From NCBI GenBank assembly GCA_016845305.1, contig JAERSW010000016.1, positions 1 through 56,386 on the forward strand: a stretch of 56,386 nucleotides of DNA, written 5' to 3'. This DNA comes from Acidimicrobiales bacterium. Lineage in GTDB: Bacteria; Actinomycetota; Acidimicrobiia; Acidimicrobiales; MedAcidi-G1. Position 1 is the stretch's first letter, and the number at the start of each line of letters is the position of its first letter. Below the pieces are notes generated by a model. It was not told where the DNA came from, ran no database searches, and worked only from the letters and a program-made list of their open reading frames with translations. Shown here piece after piece: positions 32,632 through 41,454 of this stretch. Made by a program: the position numbers and the translations under genes.

Positions 32632-33872
32632 GCGCCGTGACGACCCTCGCGGGGATGGGGGACCGGGCGGTGCTGGCCGCCGATCCGCTGCTGCGCGGCG
32701 ACATCGACCTGGGCATCGTCGGCATCGTGGTGCTGAAGGTGGTCGTCGCCTTCGCCCTGCTGCTGGTGTCGGTGATGCTGATGATCTGGTTCGAGCGCAA
32801 GCTCGTGGCCGACATGCACAACCGGATCGGCCCCGCCGTGGCCGGACCGTTCGGCATCCTCCAGACGCTGGCCGACGGCATCAAGCTGTTCTTCAAGGAG
32901 GACCTGATCCCCGACCGGTCCGACCGGGCGGTGTTCAAGCTGGCCCCGTACCTGTCGCTGGTCCCCGCCTTCCTGGTCTTCGCCATCGTGCCCATCGGCG
33001 GCGACTTCTCCGGCGACGGCACCGTCACGTGGTTCGGCGAGCGCACCTACCTGCAGGTCGCCGACCCGCCGGTGGGCGTCCTGTTCTTCCTGGCGCTGTC
33101 GTCCATCGCCGTGTACGGCGTGATGCTGGCCGGCTGGTCGTCGGGCTCGAAGTACCCGCTGCTGGGTTCGGTCCGGGCCTCGGCGCAGATGATCAGCTAC
33201 GAGGCGGCCCTCGGCCTGGCCATCGCCACCGTGTTCCTGACCTCGGGCTCGCTGTCCACGCACGACATCGTGGCCACGCAGGTCGAGGGCAACTGGAACG
33301 TGCTGGCCACCGGCGTGGTGCCCTTCCTGGTCTTCCTGGTGGCCGGGACCGCTGAGCTGAACCGGCCGCCGTTCGACCTCGTGGAGGCCGAGCAGGAGCT
33401 GGTCGGCGGCTTCCACACCGAGTACAGCTCGCTGCGCTTCGCCCTGTTCTTCCTGGCCGAGTTCATGAACGTCATCACCATGTCGGCCATCGCCGTCACC
33501 CTGTTCCTGGGAGGCCCGTCGGGCCCGATCCTGACCGACACCCTCGGCTGGGTCTGGCCGATTCTGTGGTTCTCGGTGAAGGTGTTCGCCTTCCTGTTCG
33601 GCTTCGTGTGGCTGCGGGCCACGCTGCCCCGGTTCCGCTACGACCAGTTGATGGACCTGGGCTGGAAGGTCCTGATCCCGCTGTCGCTGGGCTGGTTCCT
33701 GCTCATCGCCGCCATGCGCGTCGCCGACGCCGAGGGTTGGCCGGTGGCCCCGGTGGTGGTCGTCGGCCTGGCCGGGATGACGTTGGGCGCCGTGCTGCTG
33801 TCGGGCGCGGTGGCCAAGGCCCGGGCCGAGCGCCTGGCCGACCTCGACGCCACCGAGGGGGTCGACGCCTGA
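32628..33872 (+). CDS. nuoH: NADH-quinone oxidoreductase subunit H (set 1)
   Basis: A 414-residue NuoH with eight to nine helices, linking the quinone site to the proton path. Conserved loops are FERKLVADMHNRIGP, LQTLADGIKLFFKED, AELNRPPFDLVEAEQELVGG, and RATLPRFRYDQLMDLGWK. GTG 32628 overlaps the nuoG stop. Confidence 0.95.
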   Translation: MSAVTTLAGMGDRAVLAADPLLRGDIDLGIVGIVVLKVVVAFALLLVSVMLMIWFERKLVADMHNRIGPAVAGPFGILQTLADGIKLFFKEDLIPDRSDRAVFKLAPYLSLVPAFLVFAIVPIGGDFSGDGTVTWFGERTYLQVADPPVGVLFFLALSSIAVYGVMLAGWSSGSKYPLLGSVRASAQMISYEAALGLAIATVFLTSGSLSTHDIVATQVEGNWNVLATGVVPFLVFLVAGTAELNRPPFDLVEAEQELVGGFHTEYSSLRFALFFLAEFMNVITMSAIAVTLFLGGPSGPILTDTLGWVWPILWFSVKVFAFLFGFVWLRATLPRFRYDQLMDLGWKVLIPLSLGWFLLIAAMRVADAEGWPVAPVVVVGLAGMTLGAVLLSGAVAKARAERLADLDATEGVDA

Positions 33873-34522
33873 TGGGCTACTTCCGCGGCTTCGCCGTGAC
33901 GTTCAAGAAGATGTTCGAGCGTCGGGTCACGACGTCGTACCCGGAGCAGAAGCGGGACAAGCCGGCCCGCCTCCACGGCCGCCACGTGCTGAACCGGTAC
34001 GAGGACGGCATGGAGAAGTGCATCGGCTGCGAGCTGTGCGCCGGCGTGTGTCCTGCCAACTGCATCTACGTCCGGGGCGCCGACAACCCGCCGGACGACC
34101 CGGTGTCGCCGGGGGAGCGGTACGGCTTCGTCTACGAGATCAACTACCTGCGGTGCATCCACTGCGACCTGTGCGTGGAGGCCTGCCCGACCGAGGCCAT
34201 CACCGAGTCGAAGCTGTTCGAGTTCTCGTTCACCAACCGGTCGGACGCCGTCTACACCAAGGACGAGCTGGTGGTCGACGCCTCGACGGGTCGTCCGCAG
34301 CACCTCCCGTGGGAGGACTGGCGTCCCGGGGAGGACGAGCACACCTCGGCCTGGATGCGGGCTACCTCGCCGAGCGGCGACGCCACCTACACCGGCCGGG
34401 TCTCGTGGTCCGGCGAGCTGGGCCACGGCGTGCGTGCCCCCGAGGTCGGCCAGGCCGGAGGCGCTGCCGCGTCTGACGACGGGCCCGATGATGGGCCCGA
34501 CGACGGGGAGGGTCCGGCCTGA
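33872..34522 (+). CDS. nuoI: NADH-quinone oxidoreductase subunit I (set 1)
   Basis: A 216-residue NuoI with two [4Fe-4S] motifs, CIGCELCAGVCP and CIHCDLCVEACP, clusters N6a and N6b. The C-terminal 60 residues are an acidic tail with repeats of DDGPDDGPDDG. The N-terminus (GYFRGFAVTFKKMFERR) is the usual amphipathic anchor. ATG overlaps the nuoH stop (TGATG). Confidence 0.95.
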   Translation: MGYFRGFAVTFKKMFERRVTTSYPEQKRDKPARLHGRHVLNRYEDGMEKCIGCELCAGVCPANCIYVRGADNPPDDPVSPGERYGFVYEINYLRCIHCDLCVEACPTEAITESKLFEFSFTNRSDAVYTKDELVVDASTGRPQHLPWEDWRPGEDEHTSAWMRATSPSGDATYTGRVSWSGELGHGVRAPEVGQAGGAAASDDGPDDGPDDGEGPA

Positions 34523-35175
34523 TGGACGCCGCCGTCTTCATCGTCAGTGCCGTGGTCGTCCTGACGGGCGCCGCCGGCGTGCTGGTGGCCCGCAACCCGG
34601 TGCACGCCGCCCTGTTCCTGGTCCAGACGCTGTTCGGCGTCGCCGTGCTGTTCGTCCTCCAGGACGCCACGTTCCTGGCCGCCGTGCAGGTCATCGTCTA
34701 CGCCGGCGCGGTGGTCATCCTGTTCCTGTTCGTGATCATGCTGCTGGGCGTGGACCGGGCCGAGGACCTCGGCATCGAGCCCATCGCCGGCCAGCGGTCG
34801 GTGGCGGCGATCGTCGGCGCGTCGATGCTCGGCCTGCTGCTGACCGTGCTGCTGGTCGGCGTGGACGGTCCCACCGGTGCCCGCGGGGCCAACGCCGCGC
34901 TGGGTGGCGCCGAGGACAACACCCGCCGCCTCGGCGAGGCGCTGTTCACCGACCACGTGTTCGCCGTGGAGCTGACCGCCCTGCTGCTGACCGTGGCCGT
35001 GGTCGGCGCCGTGGTGCTGGCCCGCCGCGTGCGCGGCCCCCTCCAGCCCATGCCCGTGGTGACCGTCGCCTCGGCGACCGGGAGCGACGACGCCTCGGCG
35101 ACCGGGAGCGACGAAGCCACGGCGACCGGAGACGATCCCGCGGCGGAGGCGGACGACGAGGGGGAGGCGGGCTGA
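34522..35175 (+). CDS. nuoJ: NADH-quinone oxidoreductase subunit J (set 1)
   Basis: A 217-residue NuoJ with five helices. The third-helix motif QVIVYAGAVVILFLFVIMLL contains the conserved Tyr-x-Gly bulge. After the last helix a hydrophilic tail of about 45 residues carries a repeat (ASATGSDD units). ATG overlaps the nuoI stop. Confidence 0.93.
   Translation: MDAAVFIVSAVVVLTGAAGVLVARNPVHAALFLVQTLFGVAVLFVLQDATFLAAVQVIVYAGAVVILFLFVIMLLGVDRAEDLGIEPIAGQRSVAAIVGASMLGLLLTVLLVGVDGPTGARGANAALGGAEDNTRRLGEALFTDHVFAVELTALLLTVAVVGAVVLARRVRGPLQPMPVVTVASATGSDDASATGSDEATATGDDPAAEADDEGEAG
35068..35136 (+). repeat. 24-bp tandem repeat in the nuoJ tail
   Basis: Two almost identical 24-bp units (35068-35091 and 35092-35115, one mismatch) and a shortened, diverged third unit (35116-35136) encode ASATGSDD, ASATGSDE and ATATGDD in the disordered C-terminal tail of NuoJ. 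Confidence 0.8.
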
Positions 35176-35480
35176 TGGTCGTCACCACCACCTGGTACCT
35201 CGTGCTCGCCGCGGTGCTCTTCTCGATGGGCTCGGTCGGCCTGCTGACCCGCCGCAACCCGCTGGTCATGTTCATGTGCGTCGAGCTCATGCTCAACGCC
35301 GTCAACCTCACGTTCGTGAGCCTCGGCGCCGACCTCGGCGACCTGGGCGGCCAGCTCTCGGTCTTCTTCGTGCTCGTGGTGGCCGCCGCCGAGGTCGTGG
35401 TCGGCCTGGCGGTGATCGTGGCCATCATGCGCCGTCGCCCCGGCGCCACCGCCGACGACCTCTCGGTGCTGGGGGGCTAG
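35175..35480 (+). CDS. nuoK: NADH-quinone oxidoreductase subunit K (set 1)
   Basis: A 101-residue NuoK with three helices. The conserved glutamates are in MFMCVELMLNAVNL and VAAAEVVVGLAV, the MrpC-like proton channel. ATG overlaps the nuoJ stop (TGATG). Confidence 0.95.
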   Translation: MVVTTTWYLVLAAVLFSMGSVGLLTRRNPLVMFMCVELMLNAVNLTFVSLGADLGDLGGQLSVFFVLVVAAAEVVVGLAVIVAIMRRRPGATADDLSVLGG

Positions 35481-35483
35481 GCC

Positions 35484-37820
35484 GTGCTCGACGTGATCTG
35501 GCTCGTGCCCGCCCTGCCCCTGGCCGGCTTCCTCGTGCTGCTGTTCGGCGGCAAGCGCCTCGGGGAGCCGTGGGCCGGCTGGCTGGCCACCGGCGCCATG
35601 GCCGGCTCGTTCCTCGTGACGCTGGGGGCGTTCGCCGAGATGCTGGGCCGCGACGCCCACGACCGCCGCTCGGTGACCACGCTCTTCGAGTGGGTGCCGG
35701 CCGGCGACCTGCGGGTCGACGCCGGGCTGCTGGCCGACCCGCTGTCGCTGACCATGTGCCTGTTCGTGACCGGCGTCGGCGCCCTCATCCACCTGTACTC
35801 GATCGGGTACATGCACGGCGACGGCGACTTCCCCCGGTTCTTCACCTACCTGAACCTGTTCGCCTTCTCCATGCTGATGCTGGTCCTGGGCGACAACCTG
35901 CTGCTGACCTTCCTCGGCTGGGAGGGCGTGGGCGCCTGTTCGTACCTGCTCATCTCGTTCTGGTTCACCGACGAGGCCAACGCCACGGCGGGCAAGAAGG
36001 CCTTCGTCACCAACCGGATCGGTGACTGGGGCTTCATGGTCGCCATCTTCCTGACGTTCTTCACGTTCGGGTCGATCGCCTACGTCGACGTGCTCGACAC
36101 CACGTCGGCGGGCACCGTCGCCCAGGGCACGGCCACCTTCATCGCCCTGATGCTGTTCGTGGGCGCCATCGGCAAGTCGGCCCAGTTCCCGCTGTACCTG
36201 TGGCTGCCCGACGCCATGGCCGGCCCGACGCCGGTCTCGGCGCTCATCCACGCCGCCACCATGGTCACCTCGGGCGTCTACCTGCTGACCCGGGTCAACC
36301 CGATCATCGCCGACGCCGCCGACTGGGTGCCCACGCTGATCGCCTGGACGGGCGCCGGCACGGCGCTGTTCGCGGCGACCATCGCCGTGGCCCAGCGCGA
36401 CATCAAGAAGGTGCTGGCCTACTCGACGGTCAGCCAGCTCGGCTACATGTTCCTGGCCGTGGGCTGCGGCGCCTACGTGGCCGCCGTGTTCCACATGGTC
36501 ACCCACGCCTTCTTCAAGGCGCTGCTGTTCCTGGGCTCCGGCTCGGTCATCCACGGCATGGACGGCGACCAGGACATGGCCCACTACGGCGCCCTCCGGA
36601 AGGCCATGCCCATCACCGCGGGCACGTTCGCCATCGGGTGGCTGGCCATCGCCGGCGTGCCGCCCTTCGCCGGGTTCTGGTCCAAGGACGAGATCCTGGC
36701 GTTCGCCTGGAACGAGAGCCCGGCGCTGTGGGCGGTCGGCCTGGTCACGGCGGTCCTCACCGCCTTCTACATGACCCGCCAGGTGGTGTTGACGTTCCTG
36801 GGCCGCGACCGGTTCGCCGACCCGCGCCCGGACGAGGTCGACGAGGCCTGGACCGCCGGCGTGGCCCGCGCCGAGGCCGAGGTGGCGGCGGCCGCCGACG
36901 CCGTTGCCGCCGCCGAGGCCGACCTCGAGGCCCGTCGCACCGCGGTCGGCGCCGCCAACGAGGGCCTCGCCACGGCGATGGCCGCCGCCACGGCCGGACC
37001 CGATCCCGACGCCGAGGGTGGTCCGACGGCCGATGACCTGGCCGCCGCGGTGGTCGCCGCCGAGCAGGCCGTGGCCGACGCCGACGCCGCGGTCGCCGCA
37101 GCCGTGGACGCCGTCGCCGCTGCCACCGACGCCCTGGCCACCGCCGAGGCCGCCCTGGCCGACGTGCGCGCCGCCGCCGAGTCCCGTCCCGCCCAGCCGG
37201 CACTGGCCCTCGACGGTCCGCCCGACGTCGGTCCGGTCGGCGACGACCTGCCCGACGCCGTGGCCGCCCGCGCCGCCCATCATCCGCACGAGTCGCCGTG
37301 GACGATGGCCCTCCCGCTGGTCGTGCTGGCCGGCCTCAGCATCGTCGGCGGCCTGATCCAGCTGCCGTTCTCGTCGAGCACCAAGCGCCTCGAGCACTGG
37401 CTGGAGCCCACCCTGTACCACAACGAGGTCCACCTGTCGGTGGGCGCCGGCACGCTGTGGCTGCTGGCCGTCGTGGCCGTGGTCGGCGGAGCGGTCGGCA
37501 TCACCGTCGCCGTGGCCGCCTACGGCCGCCGCCGCATCGACCACGAGCGCTTCGAACAGCCGATCCTGGCCGAGGCCTGGCGCTTCGACCGGTCCGTGTC
37601 GGCCTTCATGGGCGGTCCGGGCCGGGTCGGCTTCGACGCCACCGCGGCGTTCGACCGCCGCGTCGTGGACGGTGCCGTGAACGGCGTCGGCACGCTGGTC
37701 CGGGGCCTCGGCGGCGTGGCACGTCGCTTCCACAACGGCCTGGTCCGCACCTACGCGGTGGGCGTCGCCGTGGGTGCCGTGGCCCTCGTGGCCTGGTTCG
37801 TCTCGAGGAGCGGCTTCTGA
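35484..37820 (+). CDS. nuoL: NADH-quinone oxidoreductase subunit L (set 1), with a coiled-coil insertion
   Basis: A 778-residue antiporter-like NuoL. Standard motifs: NLLLTFLGWEGVGACSYLLI, LPDAMAGPTPVSALIHAATM with the key Lys/His region, and GFWSKDEI. After the helix ending LTAFYMTRQVVLTFLGRDR comes an Ala-rich segment of about 110 residues (about 458-568) made of repeated AAADAVAAAEADL-type heptads. The family then resumes at HPHESPWTMALPLVVLAG. NuoL is usually about 620-680 residues, so the excess is this insertion. GTG 35484 is the start. Confidence 0.93.
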   Translation: MLDVIWLVPALPLAGFLVLLFGGKRLGEPWAGWLATGAMAGSFLVTLGAFAEMLGRDAHDRRSVTTLFEWVPAGDLRVDAGLLADPLSLTMCLFVTGVGALIHLYSIGYMHGDGDFPRFFTYLNLFAFSMLMLVLGDNLLLTFLGWEGVGACSYLLISFWFTDEANATAGKKAFVTNRIGDWGFMVAIFLTFFTFGSIAYVDVLDTTSAGTVAQGTATFIALMLFVGAIGKSAQFPLYLWLPDAMAGPTPVSALIHAATMVTSGVYLLTRVNPIIADAADWVPTLIAWTGAGTALFAATIAVAQRDIKKVLAYSTVSQLGYMFLAVGCGAYVAAVFHMVTHAFFKALLFLGSGSVIHGMDGDQDMAHYGALRKAMPITAGTFAIGWLAIAGVPPFAGFWSKDEILAFAWNESPALWAVGLVTAVLTAFYMTRQVVLTFLGRDRFADPRPDEVDEAWTAGVARAEAEVAAAADAVAAAEADLEARRTAVGAANEGLATAMAAATAGPDPDAEGGPTADDLAAAVVAAEQAVADADAAVAAAVDAVAAATDALATAEAALADVRAAAESRPAQPALALDGPPDVGPVGDDLPDAVAARAAHHPHESPWTMALPLVVLAGLSIVGGLIQLPFSSSTKRLEHWLEPTLYHNEVHLSVGAGTLWLLAVVAVVGGAVGITVAVAAYGRRRIDHERFEQPILAEAWRFDRSVSAFMGGPGRVGFDATAAFDRRVVDGAVNGVGTLVRGLGGVARRFHNGLVRTYAVGVAVGAVALVAWFVSRSGF

Positions 37821-39454
37821 TGTCGGCGCTGGCCCCCACCGCCGTGCTGGCGGCGTCCTCGGCGGTGCCGTTCGCCGTGCTCCCGGCCCTCGTGCTGGTG
37901 CCGGCCGTCGGCGCCCTGCTCGTGGCCTGCCTGCCCCGCCGCCGCCCCGAGCTGCTCAAGCTGGCGGCCGTGACCACCTCGGTGGTGGTCGGCGGCATGG
38001 CCGTCTGGCTGCTGTCCGGCTTCGACGTCGACCACGGCGCCGACCTGCAGTTCGTGTCGTCGGCCACCTGGATGGCCGACCTGGGCATCTCGTGGACGCT
38101 CGGCGTCGATGGGATCTCGCTGTTCCTGGTCGTCCTGACCGGCGTGCTGTTCCCGATCGCCCTGCTGGCCGTCGACCCCGGCCACGACGACCGGGCCTAC
38201 TACGCCTGGCTGCTGCTGCTGGAGGCCGGGGTGATGGGCGTGTTCCTGGCCCTCGACCTCATGGTCTTCTTCCTGTGCTTCGAGGTCGTCCTCGTGCCGA
38301 TGTACTTCCTCATCGGCCGGTGGGGCCACGGCAACCGGGCGTACGCGGCGACCAAGTTCTTCCTGTACACGATGGCCGGGTCGGCCCTCATGCTGGTCGG
38401 GATCCTGGCGCTGGCCTTCCTGCACGCCGACGCGGTGGGCGGCCCGGTCACGTTCGACCTGGTGGCCATCGCCGAGGCCCAGGCCGTCGACGCCACCGCC
38501 GCCCGCTGGATCTTCGCCGCCTTCGCCCTGGCCTTCGCCGTGAAGGTGCCCATCTTCCCGCTCCACACCTGGCTGCCCGACGCCCACACCGAGGCGCCGA
38601 CGGCCGGCTCGGTCATCCTGGCCGGCGTCCTGCTGAAGCTCGGGACCTACGGCTTCCTGCGCTTCGGCCTCTACCTGTTCCCCGAGGCGTCCCACTTCTT
38701 CGCCCCGGTGTTCCTGACCCTCGGCGTGGTCGGCATCGTCTACGGCGCCGTGGTGGCCACGATGCAGCGCGACCTGAAGCGCCTGGTGGCGTACTCGTCG
38801 GTGGCGCACCTCGGGTTCATCGTGCTGGGCACGTTCGCCCTGAACACCGAGGGCATCGAGGGCGGCCTGCTGCAGATGGTCAACCACGGCGTCTCGACCG
38901 GCGCCCTGTTCCTGCTGGTCGGCATGGTCTACGAGCGCCGTCACACCCGCCAGATCGACGAGCTGGGCGGCCTGCAGAAGTCGGCGCCGGTGCTGGCCGG
39001 CGTGTTCACCGTCGTGATGCTGTCGTCGATCGGCCTGCCGGGACTGAACGGCTTCGTGGGCGAGTTCCTGGTCCTGGTCGGCGCCTTCAACGCCCACCGC
39101 TGGTTCGCCGTGGTGGCCGCCGGCGGCGTGATCCTGGCCGCCCTCTACCTGCTGTGGGCCTACCAGCGGGTCTTCCACGGTCCCGCCGAGGGCGACAACG
39201 CCACCATGCCCGACCTGCGGCTGCGCGAGGGCCTCGTCCTGGCGCCGCTGCTGGCCCTGATCGTGTTCATGGGCGTCTACCCGAAGCCGGTGATCGAGCG
39301 CATGGAACCCGCCGTCGACGCCCTGGTGGCCCACGTCGAGCACCACGTCGACGGCTTCACCGAGCCGACCAGCCAGTTCGGCTCCGAGGTCGAGCCCGGC
39401 CACGGTGACGACGACGGCCACGGCGAGTCCGACGACCACGGGGACGACCACTGA
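37820..39454 (+). CDS. nuoM: NADH-quinone oxidoreductase subunit M (set 1)
   Basis: A 544-residue antiporter-like NuoM with about 14 helices. Motifs include FFLCFEVVLVPMYFLIGRWG and FPLHTWLPDAHTEAPTAGSV. The C-terminal end is a short His/Asp tail (GHGDDDGHGESDDHGDDH). ATG overlaps the nuoL stop (TGATG). Confidence 0.95.
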   Translation: MSALAPTAVLAASSAVPFAVLPALVLVPAVGALLVACLPRRRPELLKLAAVTTSVVVGGMAVWLLSGFDVDHGADLQFVSSATWMADLGISWTLGVDGISLFLVVLTGVLFPIALLAVDPGHDDRAYYAWLLLLEAGVMGVFLALDLMVFFLCFEVVLVPMYFLIGRWGHGNRAYAATKFFLYTMAGSALMLVGILALAFLHADAVGGPVTFDLVAIAEAQAVDATAARWIFAAFALAFAVKVPIFPLHTWLPDAHTEAPTAGSVILAGVLLKLGTYGFLRFGLYLFPEASHFFAPVFLTLGVVGIVYGAVVATMQRDLKRLVAYSSVAHLGFIVLGTFALNTEGIEGGLLQMVNHGVSTGALFLLVGMVYERRHTRQIDELGGLQKSAPVLAGVFTVVMLSSIGLPGLNGFVGEFLVLVGAFNAHRWFAVVAAGGVILAALYLLWAYQRVFHGPAEGDNATMPDLRLREGLVLAPLLALIVFMGVYPKPVIERMEPAVDALVAHVEHHVDGFTEPTSQFGSEVEPGHGDDDGHGESDDHGDDH

Positions 39455-40944
39455 TGCTGGCCGTCGCCACCCCCGAGGTCCTGTGGTGGGCCCTGCTGCC
39501 CGTCCTGTTCCTGTCGGTCGGCGGGCTGCTCCTGCTGACCGTGGCGTCGCTGGTCCGGCGCCTGCCCGACTGGCTTCCCCAGGCGTGGACGGTGGTGACC
39601 GGCCTGGCCGTGCTGGTGGCCTGCGTGCCCATGTGGTGCGAGGTCCGCGACGAGGGTCCCCGCACCACGTTGGCCGGATCGGTCGCCGTGGACGGCTCGA
39701 CGGTGCTGGTCACCGCCGTGCTGGCCGCCGTGGTGGTGGCCGTGGCCCTGCTGGCCCGCCCGTACCTGCGCCGCGAGGACCTGCCCGGCGTCGAGGTCTA
39801 CGTCCTGCTCATGCTCTCGGCGGCCGGCGGCGTCGTCATGGCCTCGGCCGACGACCTGATCGTCCTGTTCCTCGGCCTCGAGATCCTGTCCATCGCCGTG
39901 TACGTGCTGGCCGCCCTCCACCTGCGTCGCATCGAGTCGCAGGAGGGGGCCATGAAGTACTTCGTGCTCGGCGCCTTCGCCTCGGCGTTCCTGCTCTACG
40001 GCATGGCGCTCGTCTACGGCGCCACCGGCTCGACCCGCCTGGCGCTCGTGGCCGAGCACCTGTCCGCCACGGTGCTGGTCGACGACTCGATGCTGTTGGC
40101 CGGCATCGCCCTACTGCTCGTCGGCCTGGCGTTCAAGGTGGCGGCCGTGCCGTTCCACGCCTGGACGCCCGACGTCTACCAGGGGTCGCCGACGCCGGTG
40201 GTGGCCTGGATGGCGGCCGGCGTGAAGGCGGCCGGCTTCGCCGCCATGGTGCGCGTGCTGGTCACGTCGCTGGGCACGCACGCCTCGGACTGGGCGCCGC
40301 CGGTCGGCGTGCTGGCCGTGGCCAGCGTCCTGGTCGGCGCCGTGGTCGCCGTGCTGCAGACCGACGTGCGCCGGATGCTGGCCTACTCGTCGGTCGCCCA
40401 TGCCGGCTTCCTGCTGCTCGGCGTGCAGGCCGCCGACGCCGACGGCACCGCGGCGGTCTACGCCTACCTGGTCGTGTACGCCCTGCTGGCCACCGGCAGC
40501 TTCGCCGTGCTGACCGTCATGGGTGGCGACGGCGACGCCGCCCACCACCTCGACGACTACCGGGGCCTGGCCCGTCGCCGGCCTGTGCTGGCCGGCGCCT
40601 TCACCCTGCTGCTGCTCGGCCAGGCCGGCGTGCCGTTCACCGGCGGGTTCGTGGCCAAGCTCGGCGTGCTCGCCGCAGCGGTGGCCGACCGGGGCTACTG
40701 GGTGGCCGGCCTCGCCATGCTGGGCGCGGCGGCCGCCGCCTTCGTCTACCTGCGGATCCTCGTCAGCATGTACCTGGAGGATCCGGACGCCGAGGCCGCC
40801 GACGGTTCGACCGGGCCGGCGGTGCCGCTCGGCGCCCGGGTCGTCATCGGCGTGGCCTGCGCCGGGGTGCTGTTCGTCGGCCTCGTGCCCGGTCCGCTGC
40901 TCGACCTGGCCCGCGACGCGGTGCCCGTCCTGGTGGGGAGCTGA
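39454..40944 (+). CDS. nuoN: NADH-quinone oxidoreductase subunit N (set 1)
   Basis: A 496-residue NuoN, the last gene of the first complex I set. Motifs: LFLGLEILSIAVYVLAAL, FKVAAVPFHAWTPDVYQGSP, and RRMLAYSSVAHAGFLLLG. ATG overlaps the nuoM stop. A 127-nt spacer with promoter and operator signals separates it from the second set. Confidence 0.95.
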   Translation: MLAVATPEVLWWALLPVLFLSVGGLLLLTVASLVRRLPDWLPQAWTVVTGLAVLVACVPMWCEVRDEGPRTTLAGSVAVDGSTVLVTAVLAAVVVAVALLARPYLRREDLPGVEVYVLLMLSAAGGVVMASADDLIVLFLGLEILSIAVYVLAALHLRRIESQEGAMKYFVLGAFASAFLLYGMALVYGATGSTRLALVAEHLSATVLVDDSMLLAGIALLLVGLAFKVAAVPFHAWTPDVYQGSPTPVVAWMAAGVKAAGFAAMVRVLVTSLGTHASDWAPPVGVLAVASVLVGAVVAVLQTDVRRMLAYSSVAHAGFLLLGVQAADADGTAAVYAYLVVYALLATGSFAVLTVMGGDGDAAHHLDDYRGLARRRPVLAGAFTLLLLGQAGVPFTGGFVAKLGVLAAAVADRGYWVAGLAMLGAAAAAFVYLRILVSMYLEDPDAEAADGSTGPAVPLGARVVIGVACAGVLFVGLVPGPLLDLARDAVPVLVGS

Positions 40945-40971
40945 CCGTGTCCGCCGCCCCCGCCCGGGACT

Positions 40972-40989
40972 TCGTGAACGCGATCACAT
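40972..40989. promoter_or_regulatory. Candidate Rex operator of the second nuo operon
   Basis: TCGTGAACGCGATCACAT matches 11 of the 14 fixed positions of TTGTGAA-N4-TTCACAA and shares GTGAACGCG with the operator at rex. It ends 4 bp before a TAGCCT -10 element, almost the same geometry as at rex (5 bp). Confidence 0.7.
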
Positions 40990-40993
40990 CCGG

Positions 40994-40999
40994 TAGCCT
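40994..40999 (+). promoter_or_regulatory. Distal -10 candidate (TAGCCT) of the second nuo operon
   Basis: TAGCCT directly follows the Rex operator, so it would be repressed by Rex. It would give a leader of about 65 nt before GTG 41072. Confidence 0.4.
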
Positions 41000-41057
41000 G
41001 CGCCCGTTGCCGGGCCGGTGCGCGTACCGCCCGTCCTCGTCCGCCCGCCCGATTCGT

Positions 41058-41063
41058 TAGGTT
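41058..41063 (+). promoter_or_regulatory. Proximal -10 candidate (TAGGTT) of nuoA set 2, leaderless type
   Basis: TAGGTT lies 8 nt before GTG 41072 and matches the rex -10 hexamer. If active it would give a leaderless nuoA mRNA that starts beyond the Rex operator. Confidence 0.4.
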
Positions 41064-41071
41064 CTGCCTTC

Positions 41072-41437
41072 GTGTCCGACTTCCTCCGCAGCTGGCTCGT
41101 GCTGGTCGTCTTCGGCGGCCTCGCCGTGCTGCTCGTGTCGGCGTTCCTGGGCCTCGGCAGCCTCCTGCGGCCGTCGCGCGACACGCCGCAGAAGTCGATC
41201 AACTACGAGTCCGGCGTCGACCCGCAGGGCGACATGTGGGCCCAGTCGAACATCCGGTACTACGTGTTCGCCCTGATGTTCGTGCTGTTCGACGTCGAGG
41301 CCGTCTTCATCTTCCCGTGGGCCACCCGCCTCGAGGTGTACGACGTCTTCGGCCTGGTCGAGATGGCCATCTTCATCTTCATCCTCGCCCTCGGTCTGTT
41401 CTACGCCTGGCGCAAGCGCCTGCTGCGGTGGGTCTGA
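41072..41437 (+). CDS. nuoA: NADH-quinone oxidoreductase subunit A (complex I, set 2)
   Basis: A 121-residue NuoA, shorter than the set 1 copy. The loop [14 protein letters not shown] has Ser where set 1 and most NuoA have the conserved Cys (YECG), a visible difference at the quinone cavity. [12 protein letters not shown] is intact. Three helices. GTG 41072 is supported by the TAGGTT element upstream. Confidence 0.93.
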   Translation: MSDFLRSWLVLVVFGGLAVLLVSAFLGLGSLLRPSRDTPQKSINYESGVDPQGDMWAQSNIRYYVFALMFVLFDVEAVFIFPWATRLEVYDVFGLVEMAIFIFILALGLFYAWRKRLLRWV

Positions 41438-41454
41438 GGGGCACGGGAGGACGC

